DNA of 58,098 nt from Cyanobium sp. AMD-g (GCF_024346395.1 NZ_JAGQCW010000010.1:1-58098), one strand, 5' to 3'. Positions 15,924 to 24,468 are shown, counted from the first letter of the stretch. Notes: generated by a model from the sequence alone, not told the origin. Program-made: numbers and translations.

Positions 15924-17303
15924 TCAGATGTAGAGCTCCTCGCGCGGGTAGCCCACGCGATTCTGGGGCCGGCTGCCATAGACAGCCGAAAGCAGAAGGA
16001 GAATACCGATCCGGCCCACGAACATGCCGATCATCAGCACCAGCTGACCCCAGCGGTTGAGCTGGCTGGTGACACCCACGTCGAGGCCCACGGTGCCGAA
16101 GGCGGACACGCAGGTGAACAGTTTCTCCAGGAAGGTGAAGGCCTCACTGCCCGGGGTTCCGGCGGTGGTGTTGCCCAGCCCCAGCAGCAGGGCCATCAAC
16201 AGGATGAACAGGCCCGAGCCGAGGGTGACACCCACGGCCTTGAGGATCACCTTGGCGGGGATCTCCCGGTTCCTCACCACCACTTCGTCATGGCCGCGCA
16301 GGGTGGAGCGGGTGGCGGCGATCAGGGCGGCGAAGGTGGTGGTCTTGATGCCGCCGCCGGTGCCACCGGGACTGGCGCCGATGAACATCAGAACGATCAT
16401 CAGCAGGATGCCTGAGTCGGAGATGGTCTCGAGGCTGAGGGGGATGGTGTTGAAACCAGCAGTGCGGGTGCTGATCGACTGAAAAAGAGTGACCATCAGT
16501 TTGTTGAAGAAACCCATCTGACTGACCAACTCTTCGGTGGCGAAGTGTTCGGTGAAGATCAGACCCACGGCCCCCAAGACGATCAGCAGGATGGTGGTGC
16601 GAATCACCAACCGGGTGTGCAGGCTGAGGCGGCGGATGCGCTCCAGGCGGAAACGGTTCACCCAGATGTCGTTGGTGACGCGCCAGCCGATACCACCCAT
16701 CACGATCAGCAGACCGATCACACCGTTGACCACGGGCTGGCTCTGATAGCCCACCAGGCTGTCGCGCCAGAGCCCGAAGCCGGCGTTGTTGTAGGCACTG
16801 ATGCAGTGAAACAGGGAGGCCCAGAGTCGCTGGCCTTTGTCGGGGATATCGGTGAAGCCGAAGTTGTAGAGAATCAGCGTGCCGATCCCGATCACGATGG
16901 CGGCGATCAGCAGGATCTGATTCAGGGTGGGGCCGATGCCGCCGACGCCGAACTCGTCCAGAGCGCGCCCCTTGTCGAGGCGCTGGCGCAGCCCCGAGCG
17001 GCCCTGGACGAAACCCTGAAGAAAGGTGGTGATGGCCATCAAGCCGAGGCCACCGGTGAGAATCAGCCCGGCCAGGGTGATCTGGCCGAGAAAGGTGAGT
17101 TCGGCGCCCACGTCGATGATCGACAGACCGGTGACGGTGATGGCGGAGGTGACGGTGAAGAGGGCCTCCCAGAGGCCCACCTCATCGCTGGAGCAGAGCG
17201 GGCTCGCCAGCAGCAGTGTGCCGAAGGCGATCACCAGACCGCCGGTGACAAGCGTGAACTGCGGCACCGTCAGGCGGTGCCGCCAACTCTGCAGCCGCTT
17301 CAC
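15924..17303 (-). CDS. ktrB: K+ uptake channel subunit KtrB (TrkH/HKT superfamily)
   Basis: A 459-residue membrane protein with four M1-P-M2 repeats. The four selectivity-filter glycines are visible in SAITVTGLS, AYNNAGFG, STRTAGFN and AFGTVGLD. GASPGGTGGGIKTTT forms the cytoplasmic gating loop between repeats 3 and 4. It pairs with KtrA (encoded next) for Na+-dependent K+ uptake, important for osmotic adjustment in cyanobacteria. The GTG start at 17303 overlaps the peroxiredoxin stop as GTGA. Confidence 0.94.
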   Translation of the reverse strand: MKRLQSWRHRLTVPQFTLVTGGLVIAFGTLLLASPLCSSDEVGLWEALFTVTSAITVTGLSIIDVGAELTFLGQITLAGLILTGGLGLMAITTFLQGFVQGRSGLRQRLDKGRALDEFGVGGIGPTLNQILLIAAIVIGIGTLILYNFGFTDIPDKGQRLWASLFHCISAYNNAGFGLWRDSLVGYQSQPVVNGVIGLLIVMGGIGWRVTNDIWVNRFRLERIRRLSLHTRLVIRTTILLIVLGAVGLIFTEHFATEELVSQMGFFNKLMVTLFQSISTRTAGFNTIPLSLETISDSGILLMIVLMFIGASPGGTGGGIKTTTFAALIAATRSTLRGHDEVVVRNREIPAKVILKAVGVTLGSGLFILLMALLLGLGNTTAGTPGSEAFTFLEKLFTCVSAFGTVGLDVGVTSQLNRWGQLVLMIGMFVGRIGILLLLSAVYGSRPQNRVGYPREELYI

Positions 17304-17935
17304 TTGTTGGGCTGGGGGGTCATCCGGAGATAGGGGCGGATCTCAGTGACGCCCTTGGGAAACTTCTCCCTGGCTTCGTCGGTGGGGATGGAGGGCACCA
17401 CCACGCAGTCGTCGCCTTCCTTCCAGTTCACAGGAGTGGCCACCTGGTGGTGGTCGGTGAGCTGGAGGGAATCGATCACCCGCAGAATCTCATCGAAGTT
17501 GCGGCCGGTGCTGGCGGGGTAGGTGATCTGCAGACGCAGCTTCTTGTTGGGGTCGATGATGAACACCGAGCGCACCGTGAGGTTGCTCAGGGCATTGGGG
17601 TGGATCATGCCGTAGAGGCTGCTCACCTTCTTGTCGCTGTCCGCCAGGATCGGATAGTCGACCGTGGTGTTCTGGGTTTCGTTGATGTCGCCGATCCAGC
17701 CCTTGTGGCTCTCGGCGGAATCGACGCTCAGGGCGATGGTCTTGACATGGCGTTTCTCCCATTCGGCGCGCAGCCGGGAAACCTCGCCCAGCTCCGTCGT
17801 GCAGACGGGGGTGTAGTCGGCGGGATGGGAGAACAGCACCACCCAGCTGTCGCCAGCGAAGTCGTAGAGGTTGATCGGGCCGAGCTGGGACTCCTGAGTG
17901 AAATCAGGAACGGTGTCGCCCAGTTGCAGGGTCAT
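17300..17935 (-). CDS. 1-Cys peroxiredoxin (Prx6 type), as domain or internal gene
   Basis: From ATG 17935 this reads a full-length 211-residue 1-Cys peroxiredoxin, the normal size in cyanobacteria. The peroxidatic cysteine is C45 in HPADYTPVCTTELGEV. The Prx6-type C-terminal half contains LFIIDP-like VFIIDPNKKLRLQITYPAS, RNFDEILRVIDSLQ and a VNWKEGDDCVVVPS segment. It reduces H2O2 and alkyl hydroperoxides. No Shine-Dalgarno sequence precedes the internal ATG, but that is common in cyanobacteria. It overlaps the ktrB start by four bases, so it belongs to the same transcript. Confidence 0.9.
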   Translation of the reverse strand: MTLQLGDTVPDFTQESQLGPINLYDFAGDSWVVLFSHPADYTPVCTTELGEVSRLRAEWEKRHVKTIALSVDSAESHKGWIGDINETQNTTVDYPILADSDKKVSSLYGMIHPNALSNLTVRSVFIIDPNKKLRLQITYPASTGRNFDEILRVIDSLQLTDHHQVATPVNWKEGDDCVVVPSIPTDEAREKFPKGVTEIRPYLRMTPQPNK

Positions 17936-19639
17936 GGGTGAGAAATTGGCGCCGGCTGATGCTGGCACAGCAGTGGGGCCGCCCGTCGTGGTTCCGACGG
18001 GCCAGGACTGCAGCTCCTGGCGCAGATGCTGCAGGCCCAGGTCCGCCGTGGCCGATACGAACAGCATGGCCGGATCCACGGCCCTGGCCCGTTCCAGTTC
18101 GCCGCTGGGGCAGCGGTCGATCTGGTTGCCGATCACCCGCCTGGGCATGGTGGCCTGCAGGGAATCGAGGATCGCCTGCACGGTGGTGAGCTGCTCTGGC
18201 CAGGCCGGATCAGCCAGGTCGACCACGATCAGCAGGCCATCGGCATCGAGGGCCTCCTCGAAGGTGGAGCGGAACGCCTCCATCAGCTGGGGGGGCAGAT
18301 CGCGGATGAACCCCACCGTGTCGGTGACCAGCAGCGGCTGGCTGTCCGAGTCGCCGCCCGCGGTCCGCTCGATGCGGCGGGTGGTGGGATCGAGGGTGGC
18401 GAAGAGCTTGTTCTCCGCCAGCACGGCCTGGCTGCCGCTGGCCCCGGTGAGGGCGTTGAGCAGGGAGCTCTTGCCCGCATTGGTGTAACCCACCAGGGCC
18501 AGTCGTGGCAGGTCGCGGCGCCCCTCGCGCAGGCGGGCCCGGTGGGCCCCCAGCCGCTGCACCTCCCGCTGCAGCCGCTCAATGCGACGGGCGATGGCGC
18601 GCCGGTCCTTCTCCAGCTGGGTTTCACCGGGACCCCGGGTGCCGATGCCGCCCCCCTGCCTTGACAGGCTCAGTCCCCGGCCGGTGAGCCGTGGCAGCCG
18701 GTAGCGCAGCTGGGCCAGCTCCACCTGCAGCCGACCGGCGCCGCTCGCCGCCCGCTGGGCAAAGATGTCAAGGATCAGTTCGCTGCGGTCGCTCACCGGC
18801 AGGTCGAGCAGCCCCTCCAGGTCGCGGGCCTGGGCTGGGGTGAGTTCCCGGTCGGCCACCACCAGGCTGGCGCCGACGCGGCGTGCCTCCAGAGCCGCCT
18901 CCCGCAGCTTGCCCTCCCCCCAGGGGTTGCGGGAGACGGGGCCATGGCGACGCTGCTCCACGCGGCCCACTGGCACGGCCCCGGCACTTCGCACCAGGCC
19001 TTCCAGTTCGGCGATGCGCCGGTCGCTCAGGGCCCGGTCGCCGCTGGTCTGCACCAGCAACAGCACCCGTTCGGGGCCGTCCATGGCGGGGGCGGAGACG
19101 GCCTCCGGCGGCTCCGCCGCGGCGATGGCGATCGGGTCAAGGCCGCAGAGCTCGGCCAGATCACCCTCCAGGGCGCAGTTCCAGGCGCGATCGCCGTCGC
19201 TGGCAGGGGTGTGGATCGCCGCGGGCCAGCGTCCACCGGCGTCCGGTTGCTGGCCGAAGCGCAGCCAGAGGTCCGGCGCCACGTCCATGCCCACGACGGC
19301 TTCCTGGGCCGAGGGCTGCAGTTGTGCCTGGCGCCCAGCGCCCGCACAGGTGAGCAGACGCAGGTTGTGACCCTGGCGCCTGGAGGGTCCGGGAAGTTTC
19401 TCCAGCAGGCGTGCCGAATGGTCCAACTCCCCCACCCACAGCAGCCGGCAGAGGCCGCGCCCGTCCACCACCAGGGTGAGGGGCAACTCCAGGACGCGGC
19501 CTTCGGCCGCCAGGCGCTGCAGGGTGAGCAGATCCGCTACGGCATCGCCGCGGTGACGGCGGTGGCAGATCTGCTCCAGCCGGCGCCGCTCCGCGGGCCG
19601 CAGACCCACCGTTTTGCCGGCCAGCACCCCCTGCCTCAA
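17300..19639 (-). CDS. hflX: HflX GTPase fused in frame to 1-Cys peroxiredoxin
   Basis: One open frame of 779 codons. Residues 1-568 are HflX, the ribosome-associated GTPase: an HflX N-terminal domain, GGGIGTRGPGETQLE, G1 GYTNAGKSSLLNAL, G3 DTVGFIRDLP, and NQID as the G4 box. After the usual HflX end (LGLQHLRQELQS) comes a 24-residue Gly/Thr/Pro/Ala linker with no stop. A complete 1-Cys peroxiredoxin follows from Met 569. A TGG codon at 18002-18004 sits where HflX would normally stop and is one base from TGA or TAG. The start is TTG 19639, overlapping the upstream stop (TTGA). The frame could be a real fusion, or two genes with internal initiation at 17935. Confidence 0.88.
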   Translation of the reverse strand: MRQGVLAGKTVGLRPAERRRLEQICHRRHRGDAVADLLTLQRLAAEGRVLELPLTLVVDGRGLCRLLWVGELDHSARLLEKLPGPSRRQGHNLRLLTCAGAGRQAQLQPSAQEAVVGMDVAPDLWLRFGQQPDAGGRWPAAIHTPASDGDRAWNCALEGDLAELCGLDPIAIAAAEPPEAVSAPAMDGPERVLLLVQTSGDRALSDRRIAELEGLVRSAGAVPVGRVEQRRHGPVSRNPWGEGKLREAALEARRVGASLVVADRELTPAQARDLEGLLDLPVSDRSELILDIFAQRAASGAGRLQVELAQLRYRLPRLTGRGLSLSRQGGGIGTRGPGETQLEKDRRAIARRIERLQREVQRLGAHRARLREGRRDLPRLALVGYTNAGKSSLLNALTGASGSQAVLAENKLFATLDPTTRRIERTAGGDSDSQPLLVTDTVGFIRDLPPQLMEAFRSTFEEALDADGLLIVVDLADPAWPEQLTTVQAILDSLQATMPRRVIGNQIDRCPSGELERARAVDPAMLFVSATADLGLQHLRQELQSWPVGTTTGGPTAVPASAGANFSPMTLQLGDTVPDFTQESQLGPINLYDFAGDSWVVLFSHPADYTPVCTTELGEVSRLRAEWEKRHVKTIALSVDSAESHKGWIGDINETQNTTVDYPILADSDKKVSSLYGMIHPNALSNLTVRSVFIIDPNKKLRLQITYPASTGRNFDEILRVIDSLQLTDHHQVATPVNWKEGDDCVVVPSIPTDEAREKFPKGVTEIRPYLRMTPQPNK

Positions 19640-20286
19640 GGACGCTGCACCAGCAGGCAGCGCACGCCGGCGGCCCGGGCGCCGGCCCGATCCTCCGGGC
19701 TGTCGCCGATGTGCCAGGCCTGGGACGGCGGCAGATCCATCGCCTCCAGGGCGGCCTGGAAGGGCCGCGGCGATGGCTTGGCGGCCCCGGCACTGCTGGA
19801 GACCACCACCGCCCTGAACAGATCCGCCAGTCCCAGGCCCTCAAGCAGCGGCTGCAGCCGCCGGTCGAAGTTGCTGACCACGGCCAGACGCAAACCCGCC
19901 CCGTGCCAGCGGCGCAGGACCGAGGGCACATCGGCATAGACGTGCCACAGCGAGGGATCGGCGAAGCGATCGAACAGGGCGTCATGGAGGGCCGCCGGGG
20001 CCACGGCCGCACCGGCGGCCCCCAGAACGGCGTCGATGCGCTCCGCCCACCAGCGGCGCTCCGCCTGGAGCAGGCTGTCGCCCTCGAGGCCAGGGAAGGC
20101 CAGGGCTGGCGCCTGCCGCAGCACGCCCGGAAAGGCCCGATCGATGGCCTCAGCGGCGACCTCAATACCGTGCTCGGCCGCCACGGCGGCATAGGTGCGG
20201 CCCACCGAGGTGCGCAGCCCGATCAAGGTGCCCATGGCATCGAGCAGCAGGCCCCTCGGCCGGGGCCAGGTCTGCGTCGTCGTCAT
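19636..20286 (-). CDS. HAD-IA family hydrolase
   Basis: A 216-residue haloacid-dehalogenase-like phosphatase. Motif I is GLLLDAMGTLIGL (DxMGT in place of DxDGT), motif II LAVVSNFD, motif III lysine in AAKPSPRPF, and motif IV HIGDSPEDRAGARAAG. An alpha-helical cap lies between motifs I and II. The DAMGTL form is shared with the HDHD3/REG-2-like subgroup; the substrate is unknown. The ATG at 20286 overlaps the NDH-2 stop (ATGA), and its own stop overlaps the hflX start. Confidence 0.85.
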   Translation of the reverse strand: MTTTQTWPRPRGLLLDAMGTLIGLRTSVGRTYAAVAAEHGIEVAAEAIDRAFPGVLRQAPALAFPGLEGDSLLQAERRWWAERIDAVLGAAGAAVAPAALHDALFDRFADPSLWHVYADVPSVLRRWHGAGLRLAVVSNFDRRLQPLLEGLGLADLFRAVVVSSSAGAAKPSPRPFQAALEAMDLPPSQAWHIGDSPEDRAGARAAGVRCLLVQRP

Positions 20287-21497
20287 GGCTTCCAGTCGGC
20301 CAGCCAGCCGGCGGCGACCCGCAGCTGGTGGGGCCGGCCCGGCAGACGGGCCAGGTAGGCCAGCCGGCGCAGTTGGTAGGCGGCTGGCCCGGCCAGGGTG
20401 ACACCGGCGGCAGTGAGGCTGGCTTCACCCACACCCAGGCTCATCATTTCGCCCAGGTCATTCCACTGGAAGGGCTCCAGGGGTTCACCCCGCAACGACC
20501 GGATCAGATTGGTGGCCAGCACCGAAGCCTGCTGAAAAGCCACCTGGGCCGTGGCCGGCGTGGACGTGCTGGGGGCTTCACCAGCCGTTCCTGCCCCATC
20601 CACCGGGGCGGCCAGATCGCCGGCCACAAACAGATCGGCATGGTCCTGCAGGCGCAGATCGGCACCGCAGAGCAGGCGGCCGCGGCTGTCGCAGGCGGGG
20701 GCGGGGTCGATGCGGGGCGCCTGGAAGCTCAGCCCGGCGGTCCAGACCACCGCCCGTACGGCGAGGGTTTCGCTATGGGCCGTGCTGTCCCCATCGGCCT
20801 GGCAGCGGAGGTTGATCGCTTCGGCCTCGACCGCCTCCACCTGGGTTCGGAGGCGCAGACGCACATCACGGCGCCGCAGGGCCAGGCCGGCCTGTTCCCG
20901 GTTGAAGGCCCTGGCCTGGGGCAGCAGCTGCGGCCCCTGTTCGATCAGCTCGATCACCGCACTGCCCTCGGCCATGTCGGCGAGCTTGCAGGCCAGCTCC
21001 ACCCCGGTGGGACCTGCCCCCACCACGGCGATGCGCTGCAGGGGGCGTCGTTGGTGTTTCAGGTCGGCCACCAGCCGCTGGAGGCGCTCCACATCGGCCA
21101 GGCTGCGGAATCCCAGGCTGTGGCGGTCGGCCCCTGGCACCGCAAACGTGTTGCTGTCGGCGCCCGTGGCGATCACCAGGCGGCCATAGGGGATGGTCCG
21201 GCCCCCCGCCGTATGCAGCTGATGGTGTTCGGCATCGATCCGCTCCACCCGGTCCTGCAGCCAGGCCAGGCCCCGACCCGCCAGCAGACCGTCGTAGCGG
21301 GGGGCGATTTCCCAACCGCGCAACTCACCGCTGAGCAGCTCGTAGAGGAGGGGAAGAAACAGGAACCGGTCGTTCGGCTCAACCAGCAGCACAGGCGGAT
21401 GGTTCTTCCGCTGGGCCAGGGCCAGGGCCGTATACAGACCTCCGAAGCCACCCCCGACGATGACGACGTTCTGGGCCTTTACCGGTTGCCCTTGCAT
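20283..21497 (-). CDS. type II NAD(P)H dehydrogenase (NDH-2)
   Basis: A 404-residue flavoprotein with two dinucleotide-binding folds. The FAD site is VVIVGGGFGGLYTALALA near the N-terminus, and the NAD(P)H site is RIAVVGAGPTGVELACKLADM near residue 170. The region FLFLPLLYELLSGEL and the late FAD contact ADLFVAGDLAAPVDG are typical of single-subunit NADH:plastoquinone oxidoreductases. These are membrane-surface enzymes that do not pump protons and may sense or relax the quinone redox state in cyanobacteria. It is the first gene of the leftward seven-function run and diverges from cysH with a 51-base gap. Confidence 0.88.
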   Translation of the reverse strand: MQGQPVKAQNVVIVGGGFGGLYTALALAQRKNHPPVLLVEPNDRFLFLPLLYELLSGELRGWEIAPRYDGLLAGRGLAWLQDRVERIDAEHHQLHTAGGRTIPYGRLVIATGADSNTFAVPGADRHSLGFRSLADVERLQRLVADLKHQRRPLQRIAVVGAGPTGVELACKLADMAEGSAVIELIEQGPQLLPQARAFNREQAGLALRRRDVRLRLRTQVEAVEAEAINLRCQADGDSTAHSETLAVRAVVWTAGLSFQAPRIDPAPACDSRGRLLCGADLRLQDHADLFVAGDLAAPVDGAGTAGEAPSTSTPATAQVAFQQASVLATNLIRSLRGEPLEPFQWNDLGEMMSLGVGEASLTAAGVTLAGPAAYQLRRLAYLARLPGRPHQLRVAAGWLADWKP

Positions 21498-21548
21498 GGG
21501 GCCACCCTAACCACAATCCCTGGATGCCTGAAGGGCGATGATGGAGCG

Positions 21549-22370
21549 ATGGTGTCCTTCCCCCTCACGGCTTCCATCAGTTCCGAGGGCAGCGCGGCGG
21601 GTCTGGAAACGGCCCACCAGGCCCTGCCCCGTGATCGCCATGGAGCGGCCATCGACCTCGATGCGGCCCGTTCCGAGCTCGAGCCCCTCGATGCCATCGG
21701 CCGGATGCGCTGGGCCCAGGAGGCGTTTGCCGGCCACTTTGCCATCACCACCAGCTTCGGCATCCAGTCGGCGGTGATGCTGCACATGGTGAGCGCCCTC
21801 GACGGCTCCGGCGCCTGGCCGGCGATCCCCGTGCTCTGGGTCGACACCGGCTATCTGCCCCCCGAGACCTACCGCTACGCGGACGAGCTCTGCGATCGCC
21901 TCAAGCTCGATCTGCATGTCCTGCAGGCCGACCTGAGCCCAGCCCGGATGGAGGCCCTGCAGGGTCGCCTCTGGGAAACGGGGAACCGCGACGACATGCG
22001 CACCTACAACCGGCTGCGCAAGGTGGAACCCCTCGACCGGGGGCTGGAGCGCCTTGAGGTGCATTGCTGGGCCAGCGGCGTGCGTGCCGGCCAGACCGAC
22101 CACCGCGGTGCGATGCATTGCCTCGATCCGGTGCGGGAGCGCTGGTCGCTGCGGCCGCTGCTTGCCTGGAGCCGTCGCGACATTTATTACTACATGCAGG
22201 AGCACGACCTGCCCCAGCACCCGCTGTTTGATCAGGGCTATTCCACCGTGGGCGACTGGCACACCAGCGCCCCTGATGACGGCACCACCAAGGGCCGAGC
22301 CACACGGTTTGGCGGGCTGCAGCAGGAGTGCGGCATTCACATGCCCGGCCTGATGGGCGAGGGCATCTGA
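21549..22370 (+). CDS. cysH: phosphoadenylyl-sulfate (PAPS) reductase
   Basis: A 273-residue enzyme of assimilatory sulfate reduction, converting PAPS to sulfite with thioredoxin. Motifs: ITTSFGIQSAVMLHM (nucleotide site), VLWVDTGYLPPETYRYAD, the RKVEPL segment, and the C-terminal catalytic ECGIHMPG with Cys261. The cysteine pairs that bind the 4Fe-4S cluster in APS reductases are absent around RKVEPL, which marks it as the PAPS type. ATG 21549 gives MVSFPLTA. The frame stays open far upstream, but only because it is antisense to the NDH-2 gene. Confidence 0.93.
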   Translation: MVSFPLTASISSEGSAAGLETAHQALPRDRHGAAIDLDAARSELEPLDAIGRMRWAQEAFAGHFAITTSFGIQSAVMLHMVSALDGSGAWPAIPVLWVDTGYLPPETYRYADELCDRLKLDLHVLQADLSPARMEALQGRLWETGNRDDMRTYNRLRKVEPLDRGLERLEVHCWASGVRAGQTDHRGAMHCLDPVRERWSLRPLLAWSRRDIYYYMQEHDLPQHPLFDQGYSTVGDWHTSAPDDGTTKGRATRFGGLQQECGIHMPGLMGEGI

Positions 22371-22371
22371 G

Positions 22372-23133
22372 GTGCCGGCTCGCCAGCTCCGCTGGCTGCT
22401 GATCGGCAACAGTCGCTGGCACTGGGCCCTGGACGGGGCCGAAGGGCTCGGCGGTGAACGGCCGCCGCATTTCCTGCACCTGCCTCCACAGGCGGCTGCG
22501 GTGGAACCTCCCGTGGCCTGGGCCGCCGTGGGCCCGGTGCCTCCCCAGGCCGCCCTGCCGGCGGAGACGCGCCTGGCTCTGGAGGATGTTCCCCTGCCGG
22601 ACGCCCCCCCCTGGCTGGGCATCGATCGGGCCCTGGCGGGCTGGTGGGCGGCCCGGCTCACAGCCAGCCCTGTGCTGGTGGCCGATGCCGGCACCGTGCT
22701 GAGCCTCACCCGGGTGGACGGCCGCGGCCGCTTCGCCGGCGGCCGGTTGATGGCGGGCGCCGCCCTGCAGCTGGGCGCCATGGCCTCCGGTACTCAGGAC
22801 TTACCGGCCCTCGCGGGTGGCCTGGCGAGTGCCGCCAGCGGAGAGCTCTGGCCGCGCGATACCGCTGCGGCGATGACCCAGGGAGTGGTTGAGGGCCTGG
22901 CCGCCGCGGTGCTGGAGGCCGGACGCCAGGCCCGGGGGCTGGAGCCCGGCTGCCGGATCGTGCTCACCGGAGGGGATGGACCGGCCCTGCTGCCGCTGCT
23001 GCGGCGATCGCCGCAGCTGGGTGAGGATGTCCTGCTGCACCGCCCCGATCTCTGCCTGGAGGCCCTTGTCGCCCTGCGTCCCTGTCCGCCGGACGGCGCC
23101 GCTCAGGCCAGGCCGAGGTCCTCCAGGATCTGA
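22372..23133 (+). CDS. coaX: type III pantothenate kinase
   Basis: A 253-residue CoaX-type kinase for the first step of coenzyme A synthesis. The N-terminal phosphate-binding segment is LLIGNSRWHWAL (the usual leading Asp is replaced, as in other cyanobacterial forms I am familiar with). IDRALAGWWAA, the catalytic-acid motif VADAGTVLSLT and GGRLMAGAALQL follow, with a final IVLTGGDGPALLPLL ATP-site motif. The GTG start is one base after the cysH stop, so the two are probably co-transcribed. Its 3' end overlaps bcp on the opposite strand by 31 bases. Confidence 0.88.
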   Translation: MPARQLRWLLIGNSRWHWALDGAEGLGGERPPHFLHLPPQAAAVEPPVAWAAVGPVPPQAALPAETRLALEDVPLPDAPPWLGIDRALAGWWAARLTASPVLVADAGTVLSLTRVDGRGRFAGGRLMAGAALQLGAMASGTQDLPALAGGLASAASGELWPRDTAAAMTQGVVEGLAAAVLEAGRQARGLEPGCRIVLTGGDGPALLPLLRRSPQLGEDVLLHRPDLCLEALVALRPCPPDGAAQARPRSSRI

Positions 23134-23570
23134 TCGGCCATGGCTTCGGCCTTCACCTTGAGATAAACGCGCTCCAGCTTGCCCACGGCATCGACCACGA
23201 AGGTGTGGCGCATCATGCCCATGTACTCCTTGCCCATGAACTTCTTGAGGCCGTAGCTGCCGTACGCCTCGGCGACCGGGCAGGGCTCGGCATCGGTCAG
23301 CAGGGTGAAGGGCAGGTCGTACTTGGCGACGAACTTGCCGTGGCTGGCCGCCCCGTCCTTGCTGATGCCCAGCACCCGGATGCCGTGGGTCTCAAAGGCG
23401 CTCCACCGGTCCCTGAAGTTGCAGGCTTCCTTCGTGCAGCCCGGAGTGTCGTCCTTCGGGTAGAAGTAAATCACCACTCGCTGCCCCTTCAACGCGGCCA
23501 GGGACACGACCTCGCCCTTCTGATCGGGGAGGCTGAAATCGGGTGCTGGATCTCCCACCTGCAGGGCCAT
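23103..23570 (-). CDS. bcp: peroxiredoxin Q / bacterioferritin comigratory protein
   Basis: A 155-residue thiol peroxidase of the atypical 2-Cys PrxQ type. The peroxidatic C45 and resolving C50 lie five residues apart in DDTPGCTKEAC. PDFSLPDQKGEVVSL and VIYFYPKDDTPG are standard. It reduces peroxides using thioredoxin, mostly in the cytosol. The sequence MALQVGDPAPDFSLPD gives an unambiguous ATG start. It is the second peroxiredoxin in the window, about 5.6 kb from the 1-Cys one. Confidence 0.94.
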   Translation of the reverse strand: MALQVGDPAPDFSLPDQKGEVVSLAALKGQRVVIYFYPKDDTPGCTKEACNFRDRWSAFETHGIRVLGISKDGAASHGKFVAKYDLPFTLLTDAEPCPVAEAYGSYGLKKFMGKEYMGMMRHTFVVDAVGKLERVYLKVKAEAMADQILEDLGLA

Positions 23571-23707
23571 GGATCGAACCTTGAAAACGAAGGAGTCCCC
23601 TGTAGCCTAAGGGAAACGGCTTGTCGGTCCCCTTCCGCGTCCCGGGCCGACGCAGCCGGCCGAGTCGCGGCGAGACAGCTCCACGTCATCCCTGAACCCC
23701 CTGTCTT

Positions 23708-23738
23708 GTGTGTGGAGAGGCAAAGAAACCGCACACAC
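23708..23738. repeat. inverted repeat in leader of the secreted DUF1400-like gene
   Basis: GTGTGTGG (23708-23715) and CCGCACACAC (23729-23738) pair through seven bases plus a one-base bulge, with a purine-rich 13-base loop. It lies in the 226-base gap between bcp and the rightward secreted-protein gene, about 60 bases before the latter's start. Confidence 0.45.
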
Positions 23739-23796
23739 GTTGTAGGCAGAAGCACTTCGGATCGCTAAGTTGATTTTGAAGTCAACATCGTCTCCC

Positions 23797-24468
23797 GTGT
23801 TCAAGCAACTTCTCACCGGTCTCTTCGTGGGAACGGCCCTCACGGCTTCCGTGCTGCCCGCTTCCGCGGCTGTGGACAACGACCTGCCCGTCCGTTGGAA
23901 CACCGGCGGTGCCGTGTGGTCGACGAACCAAGCTGCCTTCGACACCTTTCTCGGTTCCGGTGACATCACCGATCGGGGCCTCGAGGGCGGCCTCGCCCGC
24001 TCCGGCTGGACCTCCGATGAGGTCAAGTCGGGCATGACCAAGACCTACGCCGTCAACCTCGTGGGGGTGTCGCGCTTTCTCTATTCCGACGCCGGTGTCA
24101 AGTTCCTCAAGAACGCCACCAACAGCTACTTCCCCTACTACAGCATGAATACCTATGCTGTTCAGGCCCTCCGGTCGGCGATCATCTCCGACTCCAAGGA
24201 CGGCTCGATCTCCTCGGCCGGCATCATGAAGGCCCTGCCCACCGACTTCCGCCTGGCTGATTTCTGCAACACCTACACCGGTGCCCAGAACATCTGTGCC
24301 GAAGGTCGTTGCCAGCCCGGCACCGCCCAGTGCACCTCCCTGCTCTCCTGGTACGTCTTCCTGCCCGCGTGCATCCAGGCCAACCAGATGGCCGATCCCG
24401 TGGCCATGGTCCGTGACACCCCCGCCCCTGCTCCCATGATGGATCAGCCGGTTCGCGGTCTCTGGTGA
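23797..24468 (+). CDS. secreted protein, DUF1400-like
   Basis: Starting at GTG 23797, MFKQLLTGLFVGTALTASVLPASA is a clean signal peptide with an ASA cleavage site. The mature part is about 200 residues. Its central segment (LEGGLARSGWTSDEVKSGMTKTY through LRSAIISDSKDGSISSAGIMKALPTDF) resembles DUF1400, the helical domain that precedes an alpha/beta hydrolase in some cyanobacterial exported enzymes. Here no hydrolase follows. Instead a cysteine-rich stretch FCNTYTGAQNICAEGRCQPG..C..PAC appears, probably disulfide-bonded. TTG 23770 is an alternative start. A strong terminator follows. Confidence 0.65.
   Translation: MFKQLLTGLFVGTALTASVLPASAAVDNDLPVRWNTGGAVWSTNQAAFDTFLGSGDITDRGLEGGLARSGWTSDEVKSGMTKTYAVNLVGVSRFLYSDAGVKFLKNATNSYFPYYSMNTYAVQALRSAIISDSKDGSISSAGIMKALPTDFRLADFCNTYTGAQNICAEGRCQPGTAQCTSLLSWYVFLPACIQANQMADPVAMVRDTPAPAPMMDQPVRGLW

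Noticed and set aside
20328..21548. long open frame in phase upstream of cysH
   Set aside because: It is antisense to the NDH-2 gene; CysH family length and conservation begin at ATG 21549.
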